64,000 nt of DNA from Nymphaea colorata (lineage: Eukaryota > Streptophyta > Magnoliopsida > Nymphaeales > Nymphaeaceae): contig NC_045148.1 in the NCBI RefSeq assembly GCF_008831285.2, positions 13,432,802-13,496,801 on the forward strand, written 5' to 3'. Under the pieces are notes generated by a model, which saw only the letters and a program-made list of their open reading frames with translations, did no database searches and was not told where the DNA came from. A program made the position numbers and the translations under genes. This document shows, piece by piece, positions 45,359-58,380 of the stretch (position 1 is its first letter; every line of letters starts with the position of its first letter).

Positions 45359-48300
45359 GGTGGAAATTGGTAATCTGCGTTGTTGGTTTGGGGGATATAG
45401 GAATCGCTTTACCTATGCTCGCTTCCTACGTTGAATCATGTGGTTCCTGAAAACCTTTTCCTAAAGAAAAAGACAGGTCTGACGGGTGAACAGTACCTTT
45501 ACTGGTTGATGGTTAGGTGTTCACAGGGGCAGGCTGGATGCTTTCTCTTTTCGGCTCCTCCTCTAGAAACGCAGGGGAAGGGGTTGTCTGCCCTTGATGA
45601 AGAGTGGCTTAAGTAAGAGGATCAAAAGCAAGCGGAGAAGGGAGAGAAAGAGCGACCGATGAGGGAAGAAAAACAGCAACCAAGGAGCTACAGTGACCTG
45701 TTTTTATTTTTCTCTTTCTTTATTTTCAGAAAGAAGGAAGCTTCTTGTTTGATATCGTAAGAACGGGACACTCTCGGGGACAGCAGGAGCTCCTTTGTCG
45801 CTACAGACCAAATTCTTGTTTACTTATTTGTATCGTGGTTTTCCCTTTCGATTAAACAAACGAACTGAAATTTGAATAAACAGGGTCAATCAAATATGCT
45901 AATTATGAACGTACCATCTTGCGCAAGTACCAAACCTCGGTTTTATAATGAATTTTGGAAGCTTGCATTAAGGTGCTCCCCTGTCCTACTGCTTTATTGC
46001 TTTCTGTTACCTTCCCAACGTTTGAAAGACGTACGTAAAAGAATACTTCCTATGAGAAGAAGAGAAAGAGTGTGTGTAAAAAAATGTAAAACTAAGGTAA
46101 TGACTAGAAGTCAAAAGAAATTACGGGGAAAACGAAGAGAACGATTAGAATCAATCCAAGGGAGATCATTTTTTGGCCAAAATATTGTTAAAAATCAGAG
46201 ACGCCCGGTTGAATATGAGAGAAACGGAGGCGTCTTCCTTCACATTATTTGCAAGGACCATGTGGTCTTCCGTGAACAGCGAAACAATTACTACTATTGT
46301 CGGGGATGAGACGAGTAGCTCGGGTCCTGTGGAAGTTAAAGGTGTAACTAGTTCTTCTTTTCCCCTCTGGTGAAAACTGGATCAGAGCGATGGGCATTAT
46401 TAAAAATTTTGTCTGATAACGGGAAGAATCTACCTCCTCCTACTTTTCTTTTTTTTTTTTTTCTGGGTGAGAAGGGTTCATGGGTGATCCGCCATCTCAT
46501 TTACAAGATCCTGTTCGTCTAAAATCAGACTAATATGGCCCCTCCCACCGAATCCCACATCGATTTATCCTTTTTAGAATGGGAGGGAGTCAGGAGATAG
46601 TAATTAGCGAGTAATGGTCTTCCAAATGGATGTACACATGCTCATCATGGAGTCTCCCTAGAAGCGGAGACTCCGATCACTCCGGTCTTCGATCGGCCCG
46701 TCACCATGCGTATGGAAAAATCCATTAAATCTTAATCACCCTTAACAAGGCAAGACGGTACCGCCTAGATAGCACTTCATTAATGACAATTGTGCGTAGC
46801 TGCTTCGGTCGAGTTATGTTTGATCAAACAGACACCAGTTTTCTGCAGCAGTCAACTCCACTTTGACCACATGTTCTTGCTGGCAACAAGGATAACTGAC
46901 ACAATTGGCCTTATATTTCATCCTTTATTCATTTTCTTCAGAGTTCATTAATAAAGAAAAATTTCCTGATACGGACCCAATGGGTTGTCTAAGTACCTTC
47001 AAGTCACAAGTGCCATTGTTTTCTGAATTCCTTAGGATGAAACCAACTCTTCAAATATGGCGGCACCCTACTGATCACTTTGTTCCTGGGCAAGTATTTC
47101 ATAAGATCAAAAATACCTCACGCTTTTTCATTTATATGTTTGTAGACTTTAGGGGTCGTCTGGCAATTGAAATACTATGTTACTCAAACTAAGTCTCGGA
47201 TGAAAGCATCTGCGGCTCACTCAGGTTCAAAGGTGTCGAACAAGAAAGCAATCCATTCTTGCTCTTCTTGTTTTTCCAGTACATCAATGTTTGATGGAGA
47301 AAAGCAATTTATGGAAAGGTCAGAACTAATTACCATACTGCTACGCATGCCTAGCAGGGAGATGCACATAATTCAATTCAATTCAAGCAGCAGCCTCAAA
47401 AGATAAAAAGCACGAGTAGGCGAGCATATAATCAATCGACTGTTCACCCATTCCTTAACTTTGTCTTTCTATCCTAAAGCACTCGCTTCTTATTAGCTTC
47501 CAGTATTCCCAGTTGCCAATTCCCACTGCGGGGACGAGACGAGCCGAGCATTTGTGGGGGATAGATGGAGCGCCCTATGTCTTGCATGAAAGGGTTTTGT
47601 TTCCCAACTATTTGCAGCTGATATGCCTTTTTTAATGTTATTTTTAAGCCGAATAATATTATTTTTTACTATAAATTAAAACTATATCATGACAACCGGT
47701 CCTTGTAATAACCATGACTTTTGTGTTTATCTCTCTCTTTCGTTAACGGTGGATTGAAAGGACACTGTGAGAAAAGAAATGAAATTATAATTCACTAGCA
47801 GCCAAAAGTCATTAAATTAAGTCAAATTTTAGATTCTGTTGTTGTTACCTTTATATCTTTAATGTTCCGTGTAATTTTACAGGTTTTTGTATTTTCCGGT
47901 AAAATTGGTTGACTTTAAAGAAACAAATATACGAAATTAATTTTGACTATTTTATTATTCATAAAATCCACAATATTGACATTTCTTTCTTTGGAGGATA
48001 TGATAAACTTGGGTGACCTTGTGAAATCTGATTCTAATAGTAAATCTCAATGAGACTAAACCCATATAGGTATGGTATATAATTTTTCTATTAATGACTT
48101 AAAGTAATTTATTTAGGAAAAAAAGTTCGCGAAGACGAATTATATATTGCAAATGGTATCAAAATCATGTACTCTGTCCATCTGCCTATTCATGTGGCAA
48201 ATTGATCGTGTCCCTTCGTCTATTCAAGATTGAAGAGGGGGCATAAAGAAAGTCAAATTGCAGGACCTGGTGTAGAAGCTGAAGATGCAATTGAAAGGAC

Positions 48301-51300
48301 ATGTACACAAACAAAGGGGCAGGGTGGCGAGAAAGGCAATGGTTGCATTAAGTGTCAGCTCTCTGATACAACTCAGTTAACTACAAACTACAAATCTTTG
48401 CAGCCTTTCACTGGTTGTCTTTTTCTTTTCCTGACTTGCCCGCCTCCTCAAAACTCCCATTCTTTTGTGAAATTTTACAACAGCCCCTTAAATGGGAAAA
48501 TTTTTCTTTTTTCTTCTTTTTTTCCCAAAAAAAATGCCAAGCCATGTAGCATTTCCAAATTCCACTCAATGGCCACAAAGGCAGGTTATATATATATATA
48601 TATTCATGAGATCAATGTGGTCCTTCACTTGAACCACTGGTTAGGATGAGTGACACAGTTCTGGATGAACTTCTAAAGCAACCAATTCTAATTAAAACGG
48701 GGTGCCGTTTGTTTACCCAGGATCTGACGCCAACCCTAAATTCATGTCTCTATCAAGCCATAGAATCTATAAGAATGGCGTGTAGATTTGAGGTTCTCGT
48801 TTGTCCAGCAAATCTCGTGGATGGGAGGCTTGCTTTAACTTCGGATCAGTAGGAAAAAAGAAGGGATTACAAGTTTTCATTACAATTCATGCATATTTCA
48901 AGCTAGAGAACAAAGATCCCTGTTGAAATCCGTAGACTTGAGATCCTGAATTCTAAGATTAGATTTCATGATCTCAAATCATCACCAGCTGGTAGGAGAA
49001 AAATTTAGATCTTTGGTTTATTGGATGTTAATTAATGTAATGAACCATTGGTTGTAACGTTCTGGAGGGAAGGAAGAAACGACTGTGAAGCTGAAACAAG
49101 CACGGCCGGCAGCTGATCTTTGCAGATGGTGCTATAATCTGGTCCTCTGGTCTTAGTAAATTTGGATTCATCTTCTTCCTTGCCCGCCAACGAAGCTACA
49201 CGGAGTTTGGCCATCTTGAACTTGCATCGTACCGTGAGGTCTGTTCTTTGCCTGAAATGTCGCTTTTCAAACAGAGAGTATAGAAGAAGACAGGATCGAG
49301 TATATGCGGGACCCCAAGTGGTGGAACAAAGCGCCATGTGTCCGTCCAATGGACCAGTGGCTTGCTTAGTTAAGGGGAGGAGCATATAAATCTATGCAGA
49401 ACTAGCTAACTAGCATATCAGAATGTGGTCGATCGTTGGAAAGATTGTTACTAGTTGTTAATTTCTTCTGTTTGATATCATCGATGCGTGTGTGCGCGCG
49501 TGTTTTTTCATTTTTCAACTATTCGAAGAGAAGACCTGCTATCACCATCTGCGCCTTGGCGTAAAAACCTCGAGGTTCTTCCTGAGCTCCAGTGGAAGTG
49601 ATGTCCCCTGTGCGTCGCATCTCCTTCATGGAACTCTGTCAGCTCGGGGTGATATTCATAAGCGAATCTTAACATAGTACTTGATTCTGATTTACCTGGG
49701 ATCTCAAATCCTAAGTGATCTAAAATGTTGGAGTCTTGGATCCGAGATTTCAAATCCTTGACTGTTAACTAGGGTACTCTTAGATGTGTTCTCTGAAAGA
49801 TGCATGAGGACTTTGCAGTCCTTGCATTTTTAATTCACAAACATCAAGTCAGACCCCTTTCCCTTCAGGACAGTGATCCATAGGTGTAAGAGACAAGGAT
49901 CTCAAGTCAGGGTTCTTAAATTTGAATTTTCATGTTTTAGAAATCATGCACATTGAGTCAAACCTTTGGATTCAATATTCGGGGTAATCAAATGCCCATC
50001 TAGTTCTTCTAATTAAGTATCTAATTCTGGTGCAATTTGAGACAAACGTGAACAGGAAGTAAAAACGACAAACGCTGAGAAAAATCTTTAAACAATTTCT
50101 GTACTTAGTTATTTCCTGCGGTCCCTAAATCTAAACTAAACACTTAAGACTGGTTCATACGTTTGCAACCCATGTCTTCTCGCTTTTTTTGTCTTCAAAA
50201 TGAAGCTTGAGCGGCAACATGATAAACACCAAAGGGCAAAAGCTTGTTGCAAAATCATGTCCCCTTTTTTTATGAAAATGAGATGCAAGTTGATTGACTC
50301 GGATATTTGAATATGTAAAAGAGTTTCTTGCAGGCAAGTTTCAGTATTGCAGTCAAAAGTTGGAAAGCCTTAAAATCCAAAAACGGAACCACTGGAACGG
50401 CCTAGTTCCTTTGCAAGTGTCCTGCCTCAGGACTATGTTTTATGTGCCCATGACGGGCTCATCAATCTCCCAAGTTTGACTTAATCAGATTGTAATGGCG
50501 TATCATCCCAATGCTCCGGACCCGTCGAACAAGACAGACCTGTTTGACTTATGAACTGGCACCGGTTATAGGATAAGGACGAGGCTGGAACATTAGATGA
50601 TCCATACTGTTATTATGTTAGACAAGACAACCTTCTAATATATGTACAAGTATTAGTTGGAAACGTTGCATCAGCCACATGGTCTCCCTCACGAGACAAA
50701 AGGGTAGTGGTGGGAAGGATAACAATGTTTACTTTATCTGATGCAACCTATCGATGCGTAGACCGAATTCTTTGTAGTAACAGCCTTAAAGAATTAGCCA
50801 AGTCAATCATATGTAAATGACTTCATCAACCGTCTTCAATCCTCGGGCCGTCTTTTTCATTGTTAAGATTAAAATGATATGCATATGGCCCTAAGTCACA
50901 TGGACATGGTAAATTTGTCCTCCTTCTGTCGACACTCTTTAAGACATTATTGGAACCAGACTTTGGATTGGGTTCGATCAGAAAGCACATTAAACCCTTT
51001 TTCTTTTTAAAAGATGCATGAATTTATGTGTATACATCATACAAAATGTGCACATTTATGCATACATTGCTGTGTTCCTATACTCATGTTTTGTAAAATT
51101 ACCGTACCAGCTGTATCTACATGACTTAGCTATACTTGGTCTACATTCGTACTTGTTCCGGTCCATCCATCGCTCAATGCCGAAAAATTAATTAAACCAT
51201 CTTTGATAGGCTTTTCTGATCAGCGACACTTGTCCAATAAGAGAAGGCGTAACGCGAGGCAGAGAGAGTTTTTGACTTTGAAGGCAAACCATGTTAAAGT

Positions 51301-51622
51301 CAGCTAGGGAAGGCCTTATAAAAAGCTACAAGTTGTGACATAAGATTCAAGCCGTCCACCAGCAGCGCATGGTTGAAAACGTTTAAAAATTGCACATGGT
51401 TATCCAAACATCACAAAGTCGTAACGGACCTCGAGAGTTCGTTCCTTTTTTGGGTCATATTGGAAGAGGTTGTTGTGCTTCAACTTCTATTTCATGTGAT
51501 TTTTGATTCACAAGTTCGCCTTTTAGAAGGTCACCAACTAATATATACCTCAACCGAAACAACTCAGGTTTATCCCCAACCCGTCAAGTCCAATCCGACC
51601 TCCATCATCCATTTTTCTGCAC
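45359..51622. other. Intergenic region, remorin to LURP-one-related gene
   Basis: About 6.3 kb. The left part is the promoter and leader of the remorin gene (divergent from the next gene). Open frames such as 45872-46309 (145 codons) and 48230-48649 (139 codons) carry no recognisable domain and the second ends in a TA repeat (48587-48602). A short stretch near 46530-46580 contains GAATCCCACATCGATTTATC, as found in some plant LTRs, but no paired repeat or primer site was seen. I see no further gene. Confidence 0.5.
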
Positions 51623-51629
51623 TATAAAT
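51623..51629 (+). promoter_or_regulatory. TATA box of the LURP-one-related gene
   Basis: TATAAAT lies 70 bp upstream of the chosen ATG (51693). Expected transcription start is about 51653-51658, so the out-of-frame ATG at 51628, which overlaps the TATA box, should not be in the mRNA. Confidence 0.65.
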
Positions 51630-51692
51630 GCTGTGTCAAGCTCCCTTTGGCATCCATTGCTCCTCTCCTGCGTTTCCTTTTTCTGTCGAAGC

Positions 51693-53192
51693 ATGTCCAA
51701 GGTTTACCCCAAGCATCTCTTCTTCCCATCATCATCAGCTTCTTCTTCTAGTTCTTCCCCTGTTTCATGGACGCCTCCCCCAATACCTTCGCCTCCCTAC
51801 TTGGAGAAATCACCCAAATGCTCTAAAGTTAAACATGCAACGTTCACTGTCTGGATGAAGTCTTTGCTTTTCAACAGCAGCGGCTGCACGGTGTTCGACT
51901 GTAATGGCAAAATAATCTATCGAATCGACACCTACGGTCACAAATTCAACGACGAAATCTATGTGATGGATATTGAAGGGGAAGTCTTGGTTACCTTAAT
52001 TAAGAAGGTATCTTATTCAACTCCTGAGCTTGTACTTGGTTAATGAACCCGCATGCATGCACTTATTATGTAGTAGTAGTACTCATGCACGACTGCCATG
52101 ACTATTTCTTTTGTGACTCTGATTGATAAACATGTGTATCTTATACTTTGTTGTAAGGCAAAAATACAGACGATTTTGATGTGCTACCCGCGTGCTTTGC
52201 AGACTGAAACTTAGATACGCTTTCTCTTGCAGCAAATGTGCTTGGCTGGGCATTGGGAAGGATACAGGTACGAGGAAAAAGATCCATGGTTCAAGTTCAA
52301 AAACTCATGGTTTTCTAAGTGGCGCTCTGTCAACTATATCACCGTCTTAGAGGGAAACCGATCTACTTGCTACAAGGTGGAGGGCTCACCAAGCAAACCG
52401 GAGATGAAGATAGTGGAGCCGGCAAAACAACATGTAGTAGCACAGGTATGAAATGGAGTCCCTGAAAATAATGATATTTAAACAGATTTCCGGCAAAAGG
52501 AGGCGAGCGCGCGGGTGTAAGGTAATGAAGATAAGTAATTAGACGGTCATGTTTCTACTGCTGTTCCTCACGACTGATGAGATTCTGTTAACTTTCCCAT
52601 GAAATAACTGCAGGTTTTAAAACAGATTCGATATATATTGAAACGGATTTGGTTCATGGAAACACATGCCAAGCACTCAAATGCTGAATATGCGGTCCTA
52701 AATCGTCACTTCTCCACGCATGCATGTCATGTTGGGGAACGATTTCTCCCTTCTCTTTAGTTCCCCCATCGAAGTGAAATAAATTAGCAGCAGCTAGGGC
52801 CTTTGAGCTGCCTCCATTACAAAGTCCCCCGATATAATTAATTCGAAGTAAGTTGAAGAACAACATACATATATGAGCGTCGAATTAATCCTCCCCAGAA
52901 ATAAACTGTCATCTTCTGCCTGCCGATGTTGCCTCTTTCTTAATGCTTCCGGTTCTTTTCTTTTTCTAGTTGCTGTCTTTCTTTTTGTTTTCATGTTTTC
53001 TTCATGATTTGACCATTGAAAGGGGAGAGTTGCTAACCCAAATGGATGTTGGGGCAGGTGAAGAAGAAGAAGTCGAGCTCAGGAGTGCTGCTGGGTGATG
53101 ATGTGTTGAGCTTAGCGGTGGAGCCCAAAACCGATCCTTCTCTCATTGTTGGCATCATTTTTGTACAAACTATTATGAAGCACCAAATCTGA
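51693..53192 (+). CDS. LURP-one-related (LOR, DUF567) protein, 220 aa
   Basis: Three exons: 51693-52007, 52233-52445 and 53058-53192 (663 nt, all introns in phase 0). After a Ser/Pro-rich N-terminus, the LOR domain starts at about residue 45: FTVWMKSLLFNSSGCTVFD, then NGKIIYRIDTYG, VMDIEGEVLVTLIKK and WEGYRYE. The third exon gives VKKKKSSSGVLLGDDVLSL, matching the family's closing VLLGDDV..L block, and ends with a hydrophobic stretch. The fold is related to Tubby/scramblase proteins. The founding member, LURP1, takes part in defence against oomycetes, but most members have no known role. The start is the first ATG downstream of the likely transcription start. Confidence 0.92.
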
Positions 53193-53696
53193 AAATGCAG
53201 ATGCTCCGACCCCCCTTGTTTTCTTCTCTTCAAAAATTGGTCTTAATTTTCATTTTTCATGGGCTTAGTTAATCAAATGGGTCGCATACAAAATGAAGAT
53301 GTGGAGGAACTAAGTTTTAAGAGCGAACTAACTAATATGAAAAGAGGACCAAGCTGGTGTAAGGGCTGGCCTCACTGCGTACTCGTAATGCCTTTCCCTC
53401 CCCGTCAGAATACACGTTACAACTGCAGGGCTTCACTTTCAAAACTTTCACACGTAAATGATTCATTAGATTGTGTTCTTGTGTTCCACGGAACATCGTG
53501 TTCTTGCAAATGTGGACCAACAGCCTTTCCGCCTCCTACCGAGCAAATAAGCAAATGACCATCGCCTATCGGGAATGGACTACTATGAACCCACTCGCTT
53601 CCAACTCAAATCTGGACTGCGCCATCTCTCTCTTCTGCCTTCCTGCGTCGCCTGCGCGCGTTAGGGTTTCTGAGTTGGGCCTTCTGGCGGTCGTAG
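53193..53696. other. Spacer between the LURP-one-related and eIF2B-alpha genes
   Basis: About 500 bp with the same transcription direction on both sides. It holds the 3' UTR of the first gene and the promoter of the second. No clear TATA box and no separate gene seen. Confidence 0.5.
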
Positions 53697-56600
53697 ATGT
53701 GGAGGAGATCTGCCTCCTTCGTCCTCGACAGGCAACCAAACCCTCCCGATCGGGCGGGTGCGCCCTCCGACATGACTGAGCTCCGCCAGCCGCCGGCCAG
53801 CTCGGCCTACTACCAGACCCGCGCCGAGCACCACACGGTCACCAGCGATTGGCTGGCTCAGGCCCAGGCAGCCACCTCATCAGACCGCACGCAGCCGATC
53901 CGGCAGTTCAAGCTGCCCGAAGCCGACGGCGTGTGCTCGGACGGGGCCACGACCTTCAGCGTTATCGAAGAGTTCAATTACTGGAGGAAGAAACCGGATC
54001 TCGCGGAGGCCGTCGCGGCAATTATGGCACTGGCTTCCGTCATTCGGTCGAGCAAGGCGACGACGATGATGGAGCTCGAGATTGAGTTGAAGAAGGCCGT
54101 CGATTCTCTCAAGGCAGGTATCCTAGGGCTTAGCATGTATTCGCGCTTTCCTGTTATTGAACCTGACTAACGTTGCCGCTGAACTTGGAAGGAATCCTTT
54201 CGTTGCAAATTCACGACAAGTCCAATGTTCTCATGGTCGTCATGTTTGCTTGTTTATGTTATACTGGTGATTTTGTCTCCGTTGGAATACTTTTTCATTC
54301 CCTGTTTCTTATAAATGAAAGCGAAAACATATTTCCAGTGACATGGCTGTTCCTTTCTCACTGGTTCGACGAATTGTGGTGTTTCATGCCAAATTTCGAA
54401 CACTTGGCAGCCTATGTAGAGTAACCTGTTATTAGAGTAAGTTGGTCCATTGTAGAATCCAATATGGTATTCTTTGTGTTATACTGGTGATTTAGCTCTT
54501 CTGAAACGCTGGGCCTTTTCCTGTTGCTTATAAATGAAAACGAAAAAGAAATTCGAGTTCCCTGCCATGGCTTACATTATTTTCCTTTTCTGATGGGTCA
54601 TCAATTTTTTTAAGTTTTTCAATATCGTGGTTAAACTACTAAAGATGGCACTTTTGTTCCTCTGCAATAAATCTTTTACTCCAGTCAGGGACCCAAGGTC
54701 AGTACCTGAATTTCCATATATCAAAATCATCAGCATATCAAATCGAAGTGCCATGTCTGTGTCAATCGTATCATGGAGAGCCATTGTCATTCAGCTTGCT
54801 TCATGTCCACGCTTTGAACTGAAATTTATGCAACAATCCTACTGAGTCAGATCCCTATTGTCTGTTAATGAGGGCTGTTGTGCGCATTCAGAATCTGAGG
54901 TAGAGTGCATAAAGCCAGAGTTTAGGTTGCCTTGATATGGACAAAATTCAACTATAGATTATGTGAGTGGAATTACATGAAAAAGTCCAGGTACTTGTAG
55001 CATGTCCAGAATAACTTAGATAGGTCAAGTACTATATTAAGCTAGAATCATATTTTTAATATTTTACGATAGCAATCAATTTTATGTGCTTCGGTTTGTG
55101 TAACTATCCTGTAGCTGTTGTGTGTAGGTTCCATTTGTGAGTTATACATAATATAATTTGGCACATTTATGCACCATGGATGATAGTTTTTTGTCATCAT
55201 TTTGCATGGCTACTTATTTTTTATTGCTTTTTCCTACTCGTTTTGTCTGATACATAGCATGTTGCTTCATTCAGTTTTCAGTTTTGGTTGAGATTTAAGG
55301 GCCTTTTAGTTTTACTAATTCATACGTATCGATCTCTCAGTCATGGGACACAACATCTATTTCCTTGACAGCCGCCTGTGATCTGTTCATGCGCTATGTG
55401 ACAAGAACTACTGCTTTGGAGTATGAAAATTTTGATGCAGCCAAATGTCGTCTCATTGAAAGAGGGGAGAAATTTGGCGAGATCTCTCTCAAGGTATCAC
55501 AATTTTTTAGTATAAGATCATGATTTGATCTGCTTATGTTTATCAGATGTAGAATCTAAAGTATTGAGGTATACATGCCATTTACATCTATTCTGTCAAA
55601 AAAGGGGAAATGTACATCTGTTTAAAATTTTTCTCATGCCACTCTTCTATGGCTTTGAGCCTGCAGTTGCTACAGATATATGATTATTGTCTCATATAAG
55701 CACCTACTCGTTGGATCTTACTGGTTTGAAGATTGGGTCTTATAGAGACTGCAATCATAATCTGTAGTGTAATTAATGGTAAAATTTTTGTGGTTTTGTT
55801 GGACGTTGCAGCTAAGTTTTGTGATTGCATTCTTCAGAAATGATCATGATGACCTGACTTTTGTTTCAGGCACGCAGAACAATTGCAATGCTTAGTCAAG
55901 ATTTTATATTTGATGGTTGTACAATTTTGGTCCATGGTTTCTCAAGAGTTGTCCTTGAAGTACTTAAGATGGCTGCAGGAAATGGGAAGATCTTCCGAGT
56001 CTTTTGTACAGGTGTGCTGGTTCACTCTTTTGTTCATATGGTTACAGAATATGCTGCTTGACTATTTCTGTGTTCTTGCTTTTTCACCTTCTTTTGGGTT
56101 ACATTGTACAGAAGGAAGGCCAGATAAGACAGGTTTACGCTTTGCAAAGGAAATGGTTACACTTGGGGTGCCTGTAAAGCTGCTTATTGACTCAGCAGTG
56201 GCGTACACAATGGATGAGGTTGACATGGTATTGTTTGGAGCTGATGGCGTTGTTGAAAGTGGTGGCATCATCAATATGATGGGCACTTATCAAACTGCAT
56301 TGGTAGCTCGTAGCATGAACAAGCCTGTTTATGTAGCTGCAGAAAGCTACAAGGTATGCCTTGGTAACTCATTTGCAGTGTCTCATGGGGCGTATTTCTT
56401 TTGTTAATCTTATTGATATAGAATGGATTGAGCTTCTTATTAATCATTTTAGGTGAATGTAGGACTTCTGCTTGAAGGCTGTAAAGTCTACTGAAGTTTT
56501 CCCTTTTGAGTTGTCAATGTTAATACTTGCTGACGACGTTGGGTCCTTACAAACTCAACTTTTGCACTGAATTCACGATCCATTCTCATGGTCATGGTTA

Positions 56601-57228
56601 GAGCACAAAAATGAGTTTTAACCATAATAGTAAAATGTGAACTATCCCAAGGCTAGATATCCAGCTGGGTTTCACCTGAACTATCCCTGGGATATGAATC
56701 ACTTGATGCAGTCACCGGCATCATGAGCAAAGATTATGTCTCACAAGTGCGAGATGTCAGAGGTACTCTAGGATAGGACAGGATCCTCGAATCAAAATTG
56801 TTGCATGCTTGTAAGCTGCATTCTGCACAGTGGCTCATGGTCAATAAACTTGATTATCGTATGACTATCATCTTAGTTGATCTAAGTCTGAATTGTTTTG
56901 GATGCGTGTCACTTGTTTCTCTTTGTTTTGGCACAGTAATTTGGATTCCTGAAAAAATGTGCCAAGTACGAGACATCTCCAATACATTTGACTCTTGTCT
57001 GTGGTTCAAATCAATTTGCAGTTTGCTCGACTCTATCCACTGGATCAGAAGGACTTATCTCCAGCTCTTCGTCCAATTGATTTTGGACTACCAGTGCCTG
57101 CACCAATTGAGGCTGAGTCATCTGCAAGAGACTATACACCTCCTCAATACCTCACTCTTTTGTTCACAGATTTGGGCGTGCTCACACCCTCTGTTGTGAG
57201 CGATGAGCTGATTCAATTATACTTGTAA
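53697..57228 (+). CDS. Translation initiation factor eIF2B, alpha subunit, 386 aa
   Basis: Five exons: 53697-54113, 55341-55493, 55870-56011, 56112-56353, 57022-57228 (1161 nt). It belongs to the eIF2B alpha/beta/delta family, the regulatory part of the GDP/GTP exchange factor for eIF2. Motifs: FDGCTILVHGFSRVVLEVL, FCTEGRPDKTG, VKLLIDSAVAYTMDEVDMV, FGADGVVESGGIINMMGTYQ and the closing LLFTDLGVLTPSVVSDELIQ, which is typical of the alpha subunit. The first ATG (53697) gives an N-terminal extension of 25 residues before a second ATG at 53772; either could be used. Intron 1 appears to be GC-AG (AAG|GCAGGT), since this is the join that retains the SWDTTSISLT segment expected from the family. A canonical GT-AG alternative exists and also keeps the frame. 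The plant protein's regulation by eIF2 phosphorylation cannot be judged from sequence. Confidence 0.93.
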
Positions 57229-57432
57229 TTCTAATCAAGATCCCGCATGGACAAGGATGCCAATGTAACCCTTCACAGCGACCATTGCGATTGCTAATTT
57301 GATATGGAACATGGCCATCTGGCCAGTCCTTACTGACAAATTGCGGGACAAAGATTTTGTTTCTTATAAAGGCTGTTCATAAGAAATATGAATCGTTAGC
57401 TGGATATATTCGTGCAATTTATTCTAGATGCG

Positions 57433-57464
<32 letters not shown>

Positions 57465-58380
57465 CCCTGGAAGTGCAATGCATCTGCTACTTCATTCCTC
57501 TCTCTGCAATGCATCCAGTACTTCATTCCTCTCCTTCTCTCTCTGATTCAGGTTGCCTGATTGGATCTTATGCTCTATTTGGGAGCTTTTTTTCTAGTTC
57601 CAGTAAAGACAATTATTTGGAAATTGTGTTTTTCACAAAAAAGTGAATGGGAAGGTTGTTCGCAAGGTTCTTGGGTTGCTGGAATTGAATGTGACGCTGG
57701 TTTTGTCCAGTATCAAATGTAATCAAAATTCTTAGTTTTATGCTCTGAAAACTGAATTCATAGCTGATATAGTCAATGATTCAATGGGTCAGGGCCACTT
57801 ACTTTTTTTCTCCATTTCTCATTTTTTCACTGGATTTGATCCTGATGGGAACACAAGAGAGAACTATGAATACTTTGGTAATTGCTACTTGGGTATCTAG
57901 AATATCTATGTCCAAAGACAAAAAAACAAATGAATAACGAGGGTGTATCTCTGGGTAACATGGCAGTTTGCCTAATGCAGGACATCCTATCATCATAGTG
58001 TTTTATAATTTTAAGTTTAGAGATCGGGTTGCCACTCATTTCACCTTATTGAGTCACGCATCAGTCTCTTCATCTGGTCGCTAGCGTGCTCTGACCAGTA
58101 TAGATAACTCTAGATTTGATGTTTTAGTTCAAGTTATTCGTGGCACAGACAAGCGATGACTTCGATGCTAATCTTAAATTGCACTTTGTGCCAAGTACAG
58201 TTGGGCCACGATGGACCCAGTTGGACCTTACATTCAATGATAGTAAGAATTAGAAGCGATGTAACTACCTACAATCAGAGGTTGAAACTGTCCAAGAAAT
58301 TGCAAAATTAACCGATAGGAGGCACTACTTCCCGTGTCCCTAATCAGTTAATATTAAAAGTTGAGGAGGAACGAGACTGT
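57229..58380. other. Intergenic region between convergent eIF2B-alpha and LEA_3 genes
   Basis: Tail-to-tail spacer. It has a CT run at about 57433-57461 in the likely 3' UTR of eIF2B-alpha. No further coding sequence supported. Confidence 0.55.

Noticed and set aside
45872-46309. 145-codon open frame upstream of the remorin gene
   Set aside because: Low-complexity Arg/Lys-rich peptide, no known motif; likely chance.
46520-46600. Short LTR-like stretch (GAATCCCACATCGATTTATC)
   Set aside because: No second copy, primer site or target duplication was found nearby; could be a fragment but cannot be supported.
51628-51858. Upstream, out-of-frame open frame starting at 51628 before the LURP-one-related ATG
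   Set aside because: Its ATG overlaps the TATA box, so it should lie upstream of the transcript.
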